Below are positions 42,795-51,398 of a stretch of DNA of 64,000 nt, one piece after another; positions within the stretch are counted from its first letter, which is position 1; each line of letters starts with the position of its first letter. The notes below the pieces were generated by a model, which was not told where the DNA came from, ran no database searches, and saw nothing but the letters and a program-made list of their open reading frames with translations. Origin of the DNA: Lachnospiraceae bacterium UBA4260 (lineage in GTDB: Bacteria; Bacillota; Clostridia; Lachnospirales; Lachnospiraceae); assembly GCA_002395235.1 (NCBI GenBank), contig DGWK01000024.1:1-64000 (forward strand), in the 5' to 3' direction. Position numbers and translations under genes: made by a program.

Positions 42795-42823
42795 TTGCAG
42801 AGCCTTTTGGTCCTTGCTATACT
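42795..42823 (+). promoter_or_regulatory. Sigma-A promoter of glyA
   Basis: TTGCAG (42795-42800) and TATACT (42818-42823) with 17-base spacing, TG before the -10. The leader to glyA is about 55 bases. The preceding 42617-42794 stretch is AT-rich, with no gene seen. Confidence 0.78.
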
Positions 42824-42888
42824 ACACATTGGCAACTTAAAAAAAGACAAATGTCCGTCAGACAGAACACTCACACAGGAGGAGTTAC

Positions 42889-44127
42889 ATGTATTCGATC
42901 GAAGAAGTTAGAATGACAGATCCGGAAATCGCAGCTGCCATTGAAAAAGAGATAAAGAGACAGAACGACCATATCGAACTGATCGCTTCCGAGAACTGGA
43001 CCAGCAAGGCTGTCATGGCCGCGATGGGAAGCCCTCTTACCAATAAATATGCTGAAGGATATTCCGGGAAACGTTACTACGGCGGATGCTATGTGATCGA
43101 TGAGATTGAAACTCTTGCGATCGAGAGAGCAAAGAAACTCTTCGGCTGTGATTACGCAAATGTGCAGCCCCATTCGGGAGCACAGGCTAATCTGGCGGTT
43201 GAATTTGCAATCCTTAAGCCCGGCGATACCATGATGGGCATGAACCTCAACCAGGGCGGCCACCTGACACACGGAAGCGCCGCCAACATCTCCGGCAGCT
43301 ACTTTAATATCGTGCCTTACGGCGTAGACGAGAACGGCTTTATCGACTATGACGAGCTTAAGAGAATCGCCATCGAGGCGAAACCCAAGCTCATCATTGC
43401 GGGCGCTTCCGCTTACGGAAGAACCATCGATTTTGCCAAGTTCAGAGAAGCGGCGGACGCCTGCGGCGCAGTCCTTATGGCTGACATCGCGCACATCGCC
43501 GGCCTTGTGGCGGCGGGCCTTCATCCGAGTCCCTTCCCCTATGCGGATGTTGTGACAACTACGACCCACAAGACCCTCAGAGGTCCCAGAGGCGGCCTGA
43601 TCCTGGCAAACGAGGAAGCGGCCAAGAAGTACAACTTCAACAAGGCTGTTTTCCCGGGCATTCAGGGCGGCCCTCTCGAGCATGTGATTGCTGCTAAGGC
43701 TGTCTGCTTCAAGGAAGCGCTCGATCCTTCCTTCAAGGTCTACGCGCAGAATGTTCTCGACAATGCGCAGGCACTTTGCAAGGGCCTTCAGGCAAGAGGA
43801 ATCGACATCGTCTCCGGCGGCACTGACAACCACCTGATGCTGGTTGACCTTACGCGCACCGGCCTCACCGGAAAGCAGGTCGAAAAGCTCCTTGACGACG
43901 CCAACATCACTGCCAACAAGAACACGATCCCCAACGAACAGAGATCTCCCTTCGTGACCAGCGGAATCCGTCTCGGTTCTCCCGCGGCTACGACCAGAGG
44001 CCTGAACACGGAAGATTTCGACCGCGTGGCCGAGGCAATCTCCATCGTGATTAATAAGCAGGAAGACGGCATCGAAGAGGCGAAGGCAATCGTCAAGACG
44101 ATCACAGACAAGTATCCTCTGAACTAA
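42889..44127 (+). CDS. glyA: Serine hydroxymethyltransferase
   Basis: GlyA is a PLP enzyme that converts serine and tetrahydrofolate to glycine and methylene-tetrahydrofolate. The 412-residue product has HIELIASENWTSKAVMAAMG near the start, GKRYYGGCYVID, the PLP-lysine motif VVTTTTHKTLRGPRGG, and SPAATTRGLNTEDF near the end. Length is normal. AGGAGGAG precedes the ATG, and the gene stands alone between a promoter and a terminator. Confidence 0.98.
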   Translation: MYSIEEVRMTDPEIAAAIEKEIKRQNDHIELIASENWTSKAVMAAMGSPLTNKYAEGYSGKRYYGGCYVIDEIETLAIERAKKLFGCDYANVQPHSGAQANLAVEFAILKPGDTMMGMNLNQGGHLTHGSAANISGSYFNIVPYGVDENGFIDYDELKRIAIEAKPKLIIAGASAYGRTIDFAKFREAADACGAVLMADIAHIAGLVAAGLHPSPFPYADVVTTTTHKTLRGPRGGLILANEEAAKKYNFNKAVFPGIQGGPLEHVIAAKAVCFKEALDPSFKVYAQNVLDNAQALCKGLQARGIDIVSGGTDNHLMLVDLTRTGLTGKQVEKLLDDANITANKNTIPNEQRSPFVTSGIRLGSPAATTRGLNTEDFDRVAEAISIVINKQEDGIEEAKAIVKTITDKYPLN

Positions 44128-44135
44128 AGTGACTA

Positions 44136-44179
44136 AAAGCGTGTGGAAGATAAATAGTCTTTCACACGCTTTCCTTTTG
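44136..44179 (+). terminator. Intrinsic terminator after glyA
   Basis: AAAGCGTGTG-GAAGA (44136-44150) pairs with TCTTT-CACACGCTTT (44158-44172), then CCTTTTGCC. Confidence 0.85.
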
Positions 44180-44229
44180 CCTTTAAAAGACTGAAAATTC
44201 AGATAATAATAAAACAAAAATATAAGTTG

Positions 44230-44258
44230 TTGACAAATTGCACCTGATTTTGTACAAT
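44230..44258 (+). promoter_or_regulatory. Near-consensus promoter of the 44.2-44.9 kb non-coding region
   Basis: A perfect TTGACA (44230-44235) and TACAAT (44253-44258) are 17 bases apart. No gene with a convincing reading frame follows for over 700 bases, so its product is probably an RNA. Confidence 0.85.
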
Positions 44259-44264
44259 AAACTC

Positions 44265-44905
44265 ACAAAGAAAAACAAAAACTCCTCAACAAAGAGGAAG
44301 AAAGGAAGGACAGATCACTCCACTGGAGTACCTATAAGGTAACTTTAGTAACTGTATTTGATACCTACAAACATCCGAATTAAGTACACGCAGATAGCGG
44401 CGAATTTCATTTGAGCAGATTATTTCTTTACAAACTGTAAAATTGATCTGATAGCTGCCTGACAAAACAGAGGATTCGATGTCAACCGAAGAACTCATGA
44501 ATGCAGACAAGCAAACAAATGAATCCACAAGAGATAAAAACCAAGGCTTCTGATCTGATCGGAAACCGGAAAGATGCAGGATGAGAAGTATCCGGATCTA
44601 ATCCCATATTTCAGATCATCGCATCAATCAAACAGTAGATCAGCTTCATCAAGCAGGTAAGTTCTCGAAGGATACATTCTCAGATTTCTCGAACAGAATG
44701 ATAAGAAAGCATCTAATAAGAGGGTCGGCACTCAGATGCAGGAAGTCAGCCATGAACACCGCAGTACAATCAGTACAAAAAGAGAAATGGTGGAAAGATA
44801 AGGATCATACAGAAAAGTTCAAGGAGGGTTATACCATTGGACAAGGCACACTAAGAAAGGGTACCGGTCGTAAAGAAGATCAGTACCCTTTCTTAATGCG
44901 TTTTG
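44265..44905 (+). ncRNA. Candidate large structured non-coding RNA, about 640 nt
   Basis: The stretch runs from a strong promoter to a 12-bp terminator hairpin. It has no long reading frame with protein character, and its base use differs from the coding neighbours (A-rich start, many GATCTGAT/ATCAGATC-type complementary words). Local pairings include CCTC-GAGG near 44284, ACTCC-GGAGT near 44317, CCGGA-TCCGG near 44565, and TTCATTT near 44408 with AAATGAA near 44515. Two mini-frames of 24 and 28 codons (ATG at 44479 and 44575) exist but have no recognisable product. Length and host type are compatible with large RNAs such as ROOL, GOLLD or OLE; none is assigned. Confidence 0.55.
44853..44905 (+). 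terminator. Terminator of the candidate non-coding RNA
   Basis: AAGAAAGGGTAC (44853-44864) pairs perfectly with GTACCCTTTCTT (44883-44894), followed by AATGCGTTTT. Confidence 0.7.
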
Positions 44906-44938
44906 GAATTCAGATGGCGGATTCGGCTTATGAATGCG

Positions 44939-44982
44939 AAATGCCGTAGCGACCGTGAAGCAGTCGCTGCGGCATTTTTATA
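44939..44982 (+). terminator. Strong bidirectional terminator
   Basis: Fifteen pairs with one G-U form between 44939-44953 and 44963-44977 (arm AAATGCCGTAGCGAC). It lies between the plus-strand RNA and the minus-strand dehydratase-type gene that ends at 45014, and can stop both transcripts. Confidence 0.85.
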
Positions 44983-44990
44983 ACCGTATC

Positions 44991-45026
44991 CAGAACAGTA
45001 TTCAGAACATTATTCAGAACGGAAAC
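44991..45026 (+). repeat. Three tandem copies of a 12-bp unit at the end of the dehydratase-type gene
   Basis: CAGAACAGTATT, CAGAACATTATT and CAGAACGGAAAC are consecutive. On the minus strand each of the first two carries an in-frame TGA just after the annotated stop, so repeat loss or gain would not alter the protein much. Confidence 0.7.
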
Positions 45027-48000
45027 AGTTTCCGCCTGCGGCCGGACTTCTTTTCCGAGGAAGCCGCCGTTTTGGAAGCTTTCCTGCGGCTGCCGGTCCC
45101 GGATTTCCCGGAAGCGGAGCGGGCGCGCTTTTCTTCCGCGGCAGCTTTTCGGGCCGCGTTCTTGCCGGCTGTGGCCAGCATCAGCTTGATGCGGTTGAGC
45201 TGGTTGACTTCGCTGGCGCCAGGATCGTAGTCGATGGCGGCGATATTGGCCATGGGGTAGAGACTGCGGATGTGCTTGATGACACCCTTGCCCACCACGT
45301 GGTTGGGGAGACAGCCGAAAGGCTGAATGCACACGATGTTCTCGACGCCGCTGTGGATCAGCTCGATCATCTCTCCGGTGAGGAACCACCCCTCGCCCGT
45401 CTCATTGCCGATACTGACGATGGGCTCCGCATATTTGACCAGCTGATAAATGCTGGTGGACGGCTCGAAGTGCCGGCTCTTCTTGTAGGCTCGGTTGATG
45501 GGGCCCAGAAGGGTCTCTATGGTCCTGATGCCCGCGTTGCAGAGCATAGCGGTCTTCTTGCTGGTCCCGAGGTTTTCCGCCTTGTAGACCTGGTTGTAGA
45601 AGCAGTAGAGCATGAAGCCCATCAGGTCGGGAACGCTCGCCTCCGCGCCTTCCTGCTCCAGGAGGTCCACCAGATGGTTGTTGGCGGCGGGCGCGTATTT
45701 GACCAGGATCTCTCCGACGATGCCGACGCGGGGCTTTCTCTCCTCGCGGATCGGGATATTGTCGAAGTCGCGGATCATCTCTATGGCTAATCTCTGAACC
45801 TTGGGGACATTGAGTCCGGAGGTCTTCGTAAGGAAATCGGAGCACCGGCGGAGCCATTTCTGATGGCACTCCTCAACGCTGCCTTCACGAAGCTCATAGG
45901 GACGCATTCTGTAGATGCAGCGCATCATGACGTCGCCCAGTACGATTCCGAACGCGGCGCGGCCGATGAGCTTGAGGTCCAGCTTGAAGCCGGGATTCTC
46001 CTCGAGACCGGACATATTGGCGCTGATGACCGGGATCTGTTCCATGCCGGCCTTTTTGAGGGCGCGGCGGATGAAGCCGACGTAGTTGGAGGCGCGGCAG
46101 CCGCCGCCGGTCTGCGTCATGATGACAGCAGTCCTATTCAGGTCATATTTGCCCGAACTGAGGGCTTCCATGATCTGTCCCACAACGAACAGGGACGGAT
46201 AGCAGGCGTCGTTGTTTACATATTTGAGGCCGTAGTCCACCGCCTTGCGGTTGTCGTTGGGCAGGACGACCAGGTTGTAGCCGCAGGCACGCACCGCCGG
46301 TTCGAGCAGGTCGAAGTGGATCGGCGACATCTGCGGGGCAAGAATCGTAAAGTTCTTGCGCATGTCCTCTGTGAAGGGGACTTTTTTGATCGCGGTCTGG
46401 CGCATCCTGCGTTTGGTCTTTTTGGCGTCGCGAATGCGGATGGCGGCGATCAGGGAGCGCACACGGATGCGGGCGCTGCCCAGGTTGTTGACTTCATCAA
46501 TCTTGAGGCAGGTGTATATTTTGTCAGAACCGGACAAAATATCGTCCACCTGGTCGGTCGTGACGGCATCGATGCCGCAGCCGAAGGAATTGAGCTGGAT
46601 CAGGTCCAGATCATCTCTTCCCCGCACATAGCTGGCGGCGGCGTACAGTCTCGAGTGGTACATCCACTGGTCCAGAACGACGATGGGCCGCTCGGGATCC
46701 TGCAGGTGGGAGATGGAGTCCTCGGAGAGGACGGCGATCCCGTAAGAATTGATCATCTCGGGAATGCCGTGGTTGATCTCCGGATCCACGTGGTAGGGAC
46801 GTCCCGCCAGGACGATGCCCTTTACATTATGATCCTCCATGTATTTGAGGATCTCCTCACCTTTTTTCTGAATGTCGCGCCGGCAGTTCATGAGCTCTGT
46901 CCAGCCGCTGTAGGCTGCCTCCTCGACTTCCTTCTCGGGGATGGAGGAGAACTCCTTTTTCAAAGCGGCGCTGACCGTAGCGACACTTGTGAAAGCCATG
47001 AATGGATTGCGGAAATCCACTTCGCCCCTTCCGATCTCCTCCACGTTATTGCGGATGTTCTCCGGATAGGAGGTGACAATGGGGCAGTTGTAGTGGTTGT
47101 CCGCCTTGTCAAATTCCGTGCGCTCGTAGAAGAGAGACGGATAGAAGATGAAGTCCACGCCTTTCCTGATCAGCCACATGATGTGGCCGTGCACTATTTT
47201 GGCAGGGTAGCAGGCCGACTCGCTGGGAATCGACTCGATGCCCATCTCATACACCTTATGGGTGGAGAGCGGGGAGATCACGACGCGGTAGCCGAGCTTC
47301 GAGAAGAAGGTCGCCCAGAAGGGGTAGTTCTCGTAGATGTTCAGCACGCGCGGGATTCCGACGGTTCCGCGGTACGCCTCCTCTTTGGAGAGGGGCTTGT
47401 AGGCGAAGATCCGCCTGAGCTTGTATTTGTAAATGTTAGGGATATCGTTCTTTTTGATCTCCTGGCCGAGTCCGCGCTCGCAGCGGTTGCCGGAGATATA
47501 TTCGCGCCCGCCGCTGAAGTGGTTGACGGTCAGCCGGCAGTTGTTGTTGCACTTTCCGCAGTTGCGGATCGAGGTCTCGAACTGAAGGTTCTCGATTTCG
47601 TCAAAAGAGAGCATGGTGCCGGGCGTCTCCCCGTCATAGCGCTCTCTGGCGATCAGGGCCGCGCCGAAAGCGCCCATGATGCCGGCGATATCGGGACGGA
47701 TGACCTGGCCGTCGGAGATCAGCTCCAGGCTTCGCAGAACGGCGTCATTGTAGAAGGTGCCGCCCTGTACGACGATGTTGCGGCCCAGCTGGGACGCGTC
47801 GGAGACCTTGATGACCTTGAACAGCGCGTTCTTTACGACGGAGTAGGCAAGGCCCGCGGAGATGTCGGAGACTTCCGCGCCTTCCTTCTGCGCCTGTTTG
47901 ACGCGGGAATTCATAAACACGGTGCAGCGCGTGCCCAGATCGATGGGGTGCTCCGCGAAGAGCGCCGCCTGGGCAAAATCCTGCACGCTGTAGTCCAGCG

Positions 48001-49378
48001 ACTTGGCGAAGGTCTCGATGAAGGAGCCGCAGCCGGAGGAGCAGGCCTCGTTGAGGAGGACGTTGTCCACGGCGTGATTCTTGATGCGGATGCACTTCAT
48101 GTCCTGTCCGCCGATGTCGAGGATGCAGTCCACATCGGGATTGAAGAAGGCCGCCGCGTAATAGTGCGCGATGGTCTCGACTTCGCCTTCATCCAGAAGG
48201 AAAGCCGCCTTGAGCAGGGCTTCGCCGTAACCGGTGGAGCAGCTGCGCACGATATGGGCGTCCTCCGGAAGGAGCTTTTTGATCTCCTTAATGGAGCGAA
48301 TGGCAGTCTTGATGGGGCTTCCCTCGTTGCCGCTGTAGAAAGAATACAGGAGCGAGCCGTCCTCGCCGACCAGCGCCAGTTTGGTGGTCGTGGAGCCGGC
48401 GTCGATCCCCAGGTAGCAGTTGCCGTGATAATCGGCCAGATTACCGCGCTTTACGCGGGCCTTGCTGTGGCGCTTTTTAAAAGCGGCGTACTCCTCCTTG
48501 CTCTCGAAGAGAGGATCCATGCGGCCGATCTCAAACTGCATTTTGATCTCGCCGGAGAGTTTCTCTTTCATCTCCGAGAAGGTCAGGAAATTGTCTTCCT
48601 TCGCGTTCATGGCGCTGCCCATGGCGGCGAACAGGTGGGAATTCTCTACTTCAATTGTGTGTTCTTCATCCAACTTCAGAGTGCGGATGAAGGCTTCCTT
48701 GAGCTCTGTCAGGAAGTGGAGCGGACCTCCCAGGAAGGCGACATGGCCGCGGATCGGTTTGCCGCAGGCGAGTCCGCTGATGGTCTGGTTGACCACCGCC
48801 TGGAAGATGGAAGCGGCCAGGTCCTCTTTGGTGGCCCCCTCATTGATCAGGGGCTGGATATCGGACTTGGCAAAGACGCCGCAGCGCGCGGCGATGGTAT
48901 AAAGGGACGTGTAGTCCTTGGCATATTCGTTGAGTCCGGAGGCGTCCGTCTGCAGAAGAGACGCCATCTGGTCGATAAAGGAGCCCGTGCCGCCGGCACA
49001 GATACCGTTCATGCGCTGCTCTACATTGCCGTTCTCGAAATAGATGATCTTGGCGTCTTCACCGCCCAGTTCGATCGCGACATCGGTCTTGGGCGCGATC
49101 TCTTCGAGGGCTGTAGAAACAGAAACGACTTCCTGCACAAAGGGAACGCCCAGGTAGTTGGCCAGGGTCAGTCCGCCCGACCCGGTGATCACAGGGTGAA
49201 TGGTGCATTCACCGAGATCTCCCATGGCCTCTTCGAGAAGGTCGTGAAGTGTTCCGCGGATATCGGCGTGGTGGCGGCGGTAATCTGCGAAGAGCAATTT
49301 ATGTTCAGGATCCAGAATCGCTATTTTGACGGTGGTGGATCCGATGTCAATTCCTAAAGTAAAATCCCTGGCAATCAC
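45014..49378 (-). CDS. Giant 2-hydroxyacyl-CoA dehydratase activase-type protein (BadF/BcrA + DUF2229 + dehydratase-like)
   Basis: The 1454-residue product carries two ASKHA ATPase domains of the BadF/BadG/BcrA/BcrD type: FTLGIDIGSTTVKIAI (6-21) and CYLGIDAGSTTTKLAL (about 320-335). Cysteine motifs for an Fe-S cluster follow (ACSSGCGSF, GKCNNNCRL), then a DUF2229 region and a dehydratase D-like C-terminal part (GGGCRASNYVGFIRRALKKAG). The last 50 residues are Lys/Arg/Ser/Ala-rich and disordered. Single-chain activase-dehydratase proteins are common in Clostridia, but their substrate is unknown. Its promoter overlaps an inverted repeat at 49471-49488. Confidence 0.9.
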   Translation of the reverse strand: MIARDFTLGIDIGSTTVKIAILDPEHKLLFADYRRHHADIRGTLHDLLEEAMGDLGECTIHPVITGSGGLTLANYLGVPFVQEVVSVSTALEEIAPKTDVAIELGGEDAKIIYFENGNVEQRMNGICAGGTGSFIDQMASLLQTDASGLNEYAKDYTSLYTIAARCGVFAKSDIQPLINEGATKEDLAASIFQAVVNQTISGLACGKPIRGHVAFLGGPLHFLTELKEAFIRTLKLDEEHTIEVENSHLFAAMGSAMNAKEDNFLTFSEMKEKLSGEIKMQFEIGRMDPLFESKEEYAAFKKRHSKARVKRGNLADYHGNCYLGIDAGSTTTKLALVGEDGSLLYSFYSGNEGSPIKTAIRSIKEIKKLLPEDAHIVRSCSTGYGEALLKAAFLLDEGEVETIAHYYAAAFFNPDVDCILDIGGQDMKCIRIKNHAVDNVLLNEACSSGCGSFIETFAKSLDYSVQDFAQAALFAEHPIDLGTRCTVFMNSRVKQAQKEGAEVSDISAGLAYSVVKNALFKVIKVSDASQLGRNIVVQGGTFYNDAVLRSLELISDGQVIRPDIAGIMGAFGAALIARERYDGETPGTMLSFDEIENLQFETSIRNCGKCNNNCRLTVNHFSGGREYISGNRCERGLGQEIKKNDIPNIYKYKLRRIFAYKPLSKEEAYRGTVGIPRVLNIYENYPFWATFFSKLGYRVVISPLSTHKVYEMGIESIPSESACYPAKIVHGHIMWLIRKGVDFIFYPSLFYERTEFDKADNHYNCPIVTSYPENIRNNVEEIGRGEVDFRNPFMAFTSVATVSAALKKEFSSIPEKEVEEAAYSGWTELMNCRRDIQKKGEEILKYMEDHNVKGIVLAGRPYHVDPEINHGIPEMINSYGIAVLSEDSISHLQDPERPIVVLDQWMYHSRLYAAASYVRGRDDLDLIQLNSFGCGIDAVTTDQVDDILSGSDKIYTCLKIDEVNNLGSARIRVRSLIAAIRIRDAKKTKRRMRQTAIKKVPFTEDMRKNFTILAPQMSPIHFDLLEPAVRACGYNLVVLPNDNRKAVDYGLKYVNNDACYPSLFVVGQIMEALSSGKYDLNRTAVIMTQTGGGCRASNYVGFIRRALKKAGMEQIPVISANMSGLEENPGFKLDLKLIGRAAFGIVLGDVMMRCIYRMRPYELREGSVEECHQKWLRRCSDFLTKTSGLNVPKVQRLAIEMIRDFDNIPIREERKPRVGIVGEILVKYAPAANNHLVDLLEQEGAEASVPDLMGFMLYCFYNQVYKAENLGTSKKTAMLCNAGIRTIETLLGPINRAYKKSRHFEPSTSIYQLVKYAEPIVSIGNETGEGWFLTGEMIELIHSGVENIVCIQPFGCLPNHVVGKGVIKHIRSLYPMANIAAIDYDPGASEVNQLNRIKLMLATAGKNAARKAAAEEKRARSASGKSGTGSRRKASKTAASSEKKSGRRRKLFPF

Positions 49379-49448
49379 AGAAAAACTCCTACTAACTTTA
49401 AAACTTTATAAAACCTTAATAATTACAATTCTTTACGTCTAATAGAAC

Positions 49449-49477
49449 AGTATAAGTCAGCAATTTCAAAAATGCAA
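49449..49477 (-). promoter_or_regulatory. Minus-strand promoter of the dehydratase-type gene
   Basis: Read on the minus strand, TTGCAT (49477-49472) and TATACT (49454-49449) are separated by 17 bases. The leader to the start codon is about 65 bases. Confidence 0.75.
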
Positions 49478-49488
49478 TGTATTGCATT
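49471..49488. promoter_or_regulatory. Operator-like palindrome covering the -35 box
   Basis: AATGCAA (49471-49477) and TTGCATT (49482-49488) form a perfect inverted repeat with a TGTA centre. One half-site is the -35 box of the minus-strand promoter, so a dimeric repressor bound here should block it. No regulator is encoded adjacent. Confidence 0.6.
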
Positions 49489-49564
49489 GTGCAAAATTTA
49501 AACATGTTAACCCGCAGGAGTCTCCCGCCTCGGTCCAAACTTAACAATTGTCCGGGCGGACTCG

Positions 49565-49593
49565 TTTACATTTAAATAAAGCGATGATAAAAT
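49565..49593 (+). promoter_or_regulatory. Promoter of the rhomboid-like gene
   Basis: TTTACA (49565-49570) and TAAAAT (49588-49593) are 17 bases apart and about 50 bases before the start codon. Confidence 0.6.
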
Positions 49594-49644
49594 GTCTGCA
49601 AAATACTGATTTCAATATACTGATTTTAATAACAGGTGATGAAT

Positions 49645-50583
49645 ATGAACGATTTTGAGAGAAAGTTTAAGAAATACGCAGTGAGGGATCTCTCCCTCAA
49701 GCTGATTATACTCTATCTGATCGGATATGTGATCTACTATGTAAATCCGCAGATTCTGTATTATATGACTCTGAACCCCTATGCCATCGTGCACGGGCAG
49801 ATCTGGAGACTGGTATCCTGGATCCTGATCCCGCCGTCGGCCAGCAATATCTTCTTTATAGCGATCATGATGTTTTTCTATTACAGCATAGGAACGTCGC
49901 TGGAGAGGATCTGGGGCACCTGGCAGTACAATGTCTTTATTTTTACGGGCATCCTGCTGACGATCCTTTCCGCCTTCCTCTGGATGGGGTTCTCTTATCT
50001 GACGGGAGCGTCGGGCGTGATGGCGCAGGTGGGGGCCTCTTCCTATTTTGACTACTACTCAATGGCGTTTTCTACTTATTATATAAACATGGGAATTTTC
50101 TTCGCGTACGCGCTGACCTTCCCGGACGCCATGGTCCTGATGTTCTTCATCATCCCGATCAAGGTCAAGTGGCTGGGCCTTCTGGATGTGGCCTACCTTC
50201 TTTATGAGTTCATCGGCGCATCGAGCGCCACGCGGTTCGCGATCGCGGCTACCTTCCTCAACATCGGGCTTTTGTACCTGCGCTTTAAGGGACCGGTGCG
50301 TTTCCAGGGCAGGCAGCTGGCGGGCCTCTTCGGCAGCAGGACCGGTCAGGGGACAGGCGGAAGGACCAATGCCGCATCCCGCAGACAGCCGGTCGGCTCA
50401 GGAAAGGTCGTGCACAGGTGCGCGATCTGCGGCCGGACCCAGGCGGACAACCCGGATCTGGAATTCCGGTACTGCTCCAAGTGCGAAGGAGGACAGGAAT
50501 ACTGCCAGGATCATCTGTTTACCCACGTGCACGTTAAGGCGGGCGAGAGACCGCACATGCAGGCGCCGGGCGGCGGAAACTAA
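49645..50583 (+). CDS. Rhomboid-like membrane protein with a C-terminal zinc-ribbon tail
   Basis: The 312-residue product has six hydrophobic segments between about 17 and 220, with rhomboid-fold features IVHGQIWRLVSW and GTSLERIWGTWQYN. A GASG sequence is present in the serine position (LTGASGVMAQ), but the catalytic His of the last helix is missing, so it is probably a pseudoprotease. The cytosolic tail has CAICGRTQAD and CSKCEGGQEYC, likely a zinc ribbon. The ATG at 49645 is preferred over GTG 49636, using AGGTGA as RBS. The sigma-like gene follows after a 74-base gap with a GC hairpin (50597-50624). Confidence 0.8.
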   Translation: MNDFERKFKKYAVRDLSLKLIILYLIGYVIYYVNPQILYYMTLNPYAIVHGQIWRLVSWILIPPSASNIFFIAIMMFFYYSIGTSLERIWGTWQYNVFIFTGILLTILSAFLWMGFSYLTGASGVMAQVGASSYFDYYSMAFSTYYINMGIFFAYALTFPDAMVLMFFIIPIKVKWLGLLDVAYLLYEFIGASSATRFAIAATFLNIGLLYLRFKGPVRFQGRQLAGLFGSRTGQGTGGRTNAASRRQPVGSGKVVHRCAICGRTQADNPDLEFRYCSKCEGGQEYCQDHLFTHVHVKAGERPHMQAPGGGN

Positions 50584-50657
50584 AGACAATCATACAGCCG
50601 GCCCCGGAACTGCGGGCGGCCGGCGTGAAGGATATTACCATCGGAGAATGACACAGA

Positions 50658-51398
50658 ATGGATGAAAGAGAAAAACAGCTTCTGTTTCTTGCGAGACTGA
50701 AGGAGACAGCGAAGAAAGCCGCGGAAAACGGCAATATGATCACAGAGGAGCAGCTGCAGGAAGCTTTTGCGGACCTGGATCTGACGGATGCCCAGATGGT
50801 GCAGGTCAGGGACTTTTTAAAGACTAAGGGCGTGGGGATTGGAGAAGCGCTGCCCCTCGAAGAGGTGATCACCGAAGAGGAGATGAACCATCTCAGGGAG
50901 TACGAAGAGATGATCGACGCCATAGAGATCCCTCCGGCGGGAGTACTGGATGCGATCAAGCTCTCCGCCATGGCGGGCGAGCGCGAGGCCCAGAAGAAAC
51001 TCGTGGAGTGCTCCCTCCGAAAAGTCGTGGATATCGCAAGGCTCTATGCCGGGCAGGAAGTCTATATGGAGGATCTGATCGGCACGGGAAATGAAGCGCT
51101 CCTGATCGCTGTCACACAGCTGGCTCCGCTGGAGAGTCCGGACGAAGTAGACGGCTATCTGGGACGCAGGATCATGGACGCCATGGAAGACCTGATCGCC
51201 ATGAATCTGGATGAAAAGGCGGCGGAGAAGGCTGTCGAGGAGAAGGTCAACCTGGTGGCTGACAGAGCCAGGGAACTTGCGGAGGAACTCGGCAGGAAAG
51301 TGACAGTCGACGAGCTCGCGGCCGAGTACGAGATGGATCCCGATGAGATCCGGGAGGCGATCCGGCTCTCAGGCAGCGCGATTGGAGATATTCAATGA
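50658..51398 (+). CDS. Truncated sigma-70-like protein lacking the -35-binding region
   Basis: The 246-residue product has a helical acidic N-terminus (1-90). A degenerate sigma region 2 follows (about 98-170: ECSLRKVVDIARLYAGQEVY, then MEDLIGTGNEALLIAV), in which the -10 recognition and melting segment after region 2.2 is cut short and lacks the aromatic residues. A region-3-like domain (RARELAEELGRKVTVDELAA) closes the protein. There is no region 4. It may bind core polymerase without acting as a full sigma factor. The next gene overlaps its stop (ATGA). Confidence 0.75.
   Translation: MDEREKQLLFLARLKETAKKAAENGNMITEEQLQEAFADLDLTDAQMVQVRDFLKTKGVGIGEALPLEEVITEEEMNHLREYEEMIDAIEIPPAGVLDAIKLSAMAGEREAQKKLVECSLRKVVDIARLYAGQEVYMEDLIGTGNEALLIAVTQLAPLESPDEVDGYLGRRIMDAMEDLIAMNLDEKAAEKAVEEKVNLVADRARELAEELGRKVTVDELAAEYEMDPDEIREAIRLSGSAIGDIQ

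Noticed and set aside
44698..44949. 83-codon plus-strand frame in the 44 kb gap
   Set aside because: No RBS, basic low-information composition, and it runs through two terminator hairpins.
45863..49357. Plus-strand open frame of 1164 codons antisense to the dehydratase-type gene
   Set aside because: The minus-strand gene has clear ATPase and Fe-S motifs. The antisense frame has no domain, no RBS, and arises from the codon bias of the real gene.
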